Positions 63,929 through 64,000 of a DNA stretch of 64,000 nt are shown here, in pieces (positions within the stretch are counted from its first letter, which is position 1; every line of letters starts with the position of its first letter). The DNA lies in the NCBI RefSeq assembly GCF_002165575.1, contig NZ_MXQF01000005.1:167954-231953 (forward strand). The letters run 5' to 3'. The DNA comes from Pseudoalteromonas sp. A601 (GTDB lineage Bacteria > Pseudomonadota > Gammaproteobacteria > Enterobacterales > Alteromonadaceae). A program made the position numbers and the translations under genes. The notes under the pieces were generated by a model that was not told the origin of the DNA, did no database searches, and worked only from the letters and a program-made list of their open reading frames with translations.

Positions 63929-64000
63929 ACACAAAATATTGTGAGAATGAAAAAGGGCTGCTAACTAGCAGTAATGCCGATCAGTTAAGCAAGAAAAAGC
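63929..64000. other. intergenic end of window, possible start of an insertion element
   Basis: After the Tim44 gene there is a short CTGCTAACTAGCAG hairpin followed by TAATGCCGATCAGTTAAG. The latter recalls sequence I associate with the outer ends of IS4-type elements in Alteromonadales. The window stops before any transposase could be seen, so this is only a pointer. Confidence 0.25.

Noticed and set aside
1..64000. CRISPR array, tRNA or rRNA genes
   Set aside because: No regularly spaced repeats, cloverleaf-like segments or rRNA-like stretches were seen in the intergenic gaps; a tRNAscan-SE or Infernal run would settle this.

Overview
The window looks like chromosomal DNA of a marine gammaproteobacterium of the order Alteromonadales, most likely Pseudoalteromonas or a close relative. 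This rests on moderate-to-low GC, cmoA-cmoB and purM-purN pairs, an E. coli-like yfcL / epmC / aroC / prmB / smrB / sixA / fadJ / fadI neighbourhood, a DUF3334-type protein, a large TonB-dependent receptor and many GGDEF/EAL and vWA proteins. No rRNA, tRNA, CRISPR array or intact insertion sequence was seen. The genus is an inference; no database search was possible.

Region by region. 1-10 kb is mostly core: the end of an EAL protein, a YjiH-like membrane protein, bamC, gcvR-bcp, a CheX-like protein, cmoAB, purMN and a DUF3108 protein. 10-16.4 kb is a patchwork: a LysR regulator divergent from an NTF2-like and a double VOC protein, a broken esterase gene, an RDD protein, a crotonase, a TIP30-like reductase and two proteins of unknown family. 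16.4-18 kb carries an AbgT transporter.

18.0-29.4 kb is an accessory island holding an L-serine dehydratase, a secreted PPP-like phosphatase, a TonB-dependent receptor, a divergently transcribed CadC-like sensor with a beta-propeller and a secreted M43-type metalloprotease. It is bracketed by two 50-bp direct repeats (42/50 identical) and by debris resembling a group II intron 3' end and a decayed transposase. The likely theme is peptide or protein scavenging under a membrane-bound sensor.

29.4-36.4 kb returns to core synteny (yfcL, an ATP-NAD kinase-like gene, epmC, aroC, prmB, smrB) but has a scar near 32.2 kb where two divergent genes have both lost their 5' parts. At 36.4-42.0 kb a two-gene operon interrupts the conserved smrB...sixA neighbourhood. 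It encodes a TM / TrkA-N-like / RyR / SLOG protein and a TIR / TM / beta-propeller protein, and it is the best candidate here for a poorly described nucleotide-signalling conflict (anti-phage-like) system.

42.2-54.4 kb holds an SDR, a RidA protein, sixA, a large M16 protease, a PAS-GGDEF-EAL protein, the EF-P paralogue efpL/yeiP, a YjbR protein and fadIJ with a FadR-like operator. 54.6-61.5 kb is a tightly overlapping MoxR-DUF58-DUF4381-BatA-BatB/C-BatD aerotolerance-type operon. It is followed by an ECF-like sigma factor with a DUF3379 partner and a Tim44-domain membrane protein.
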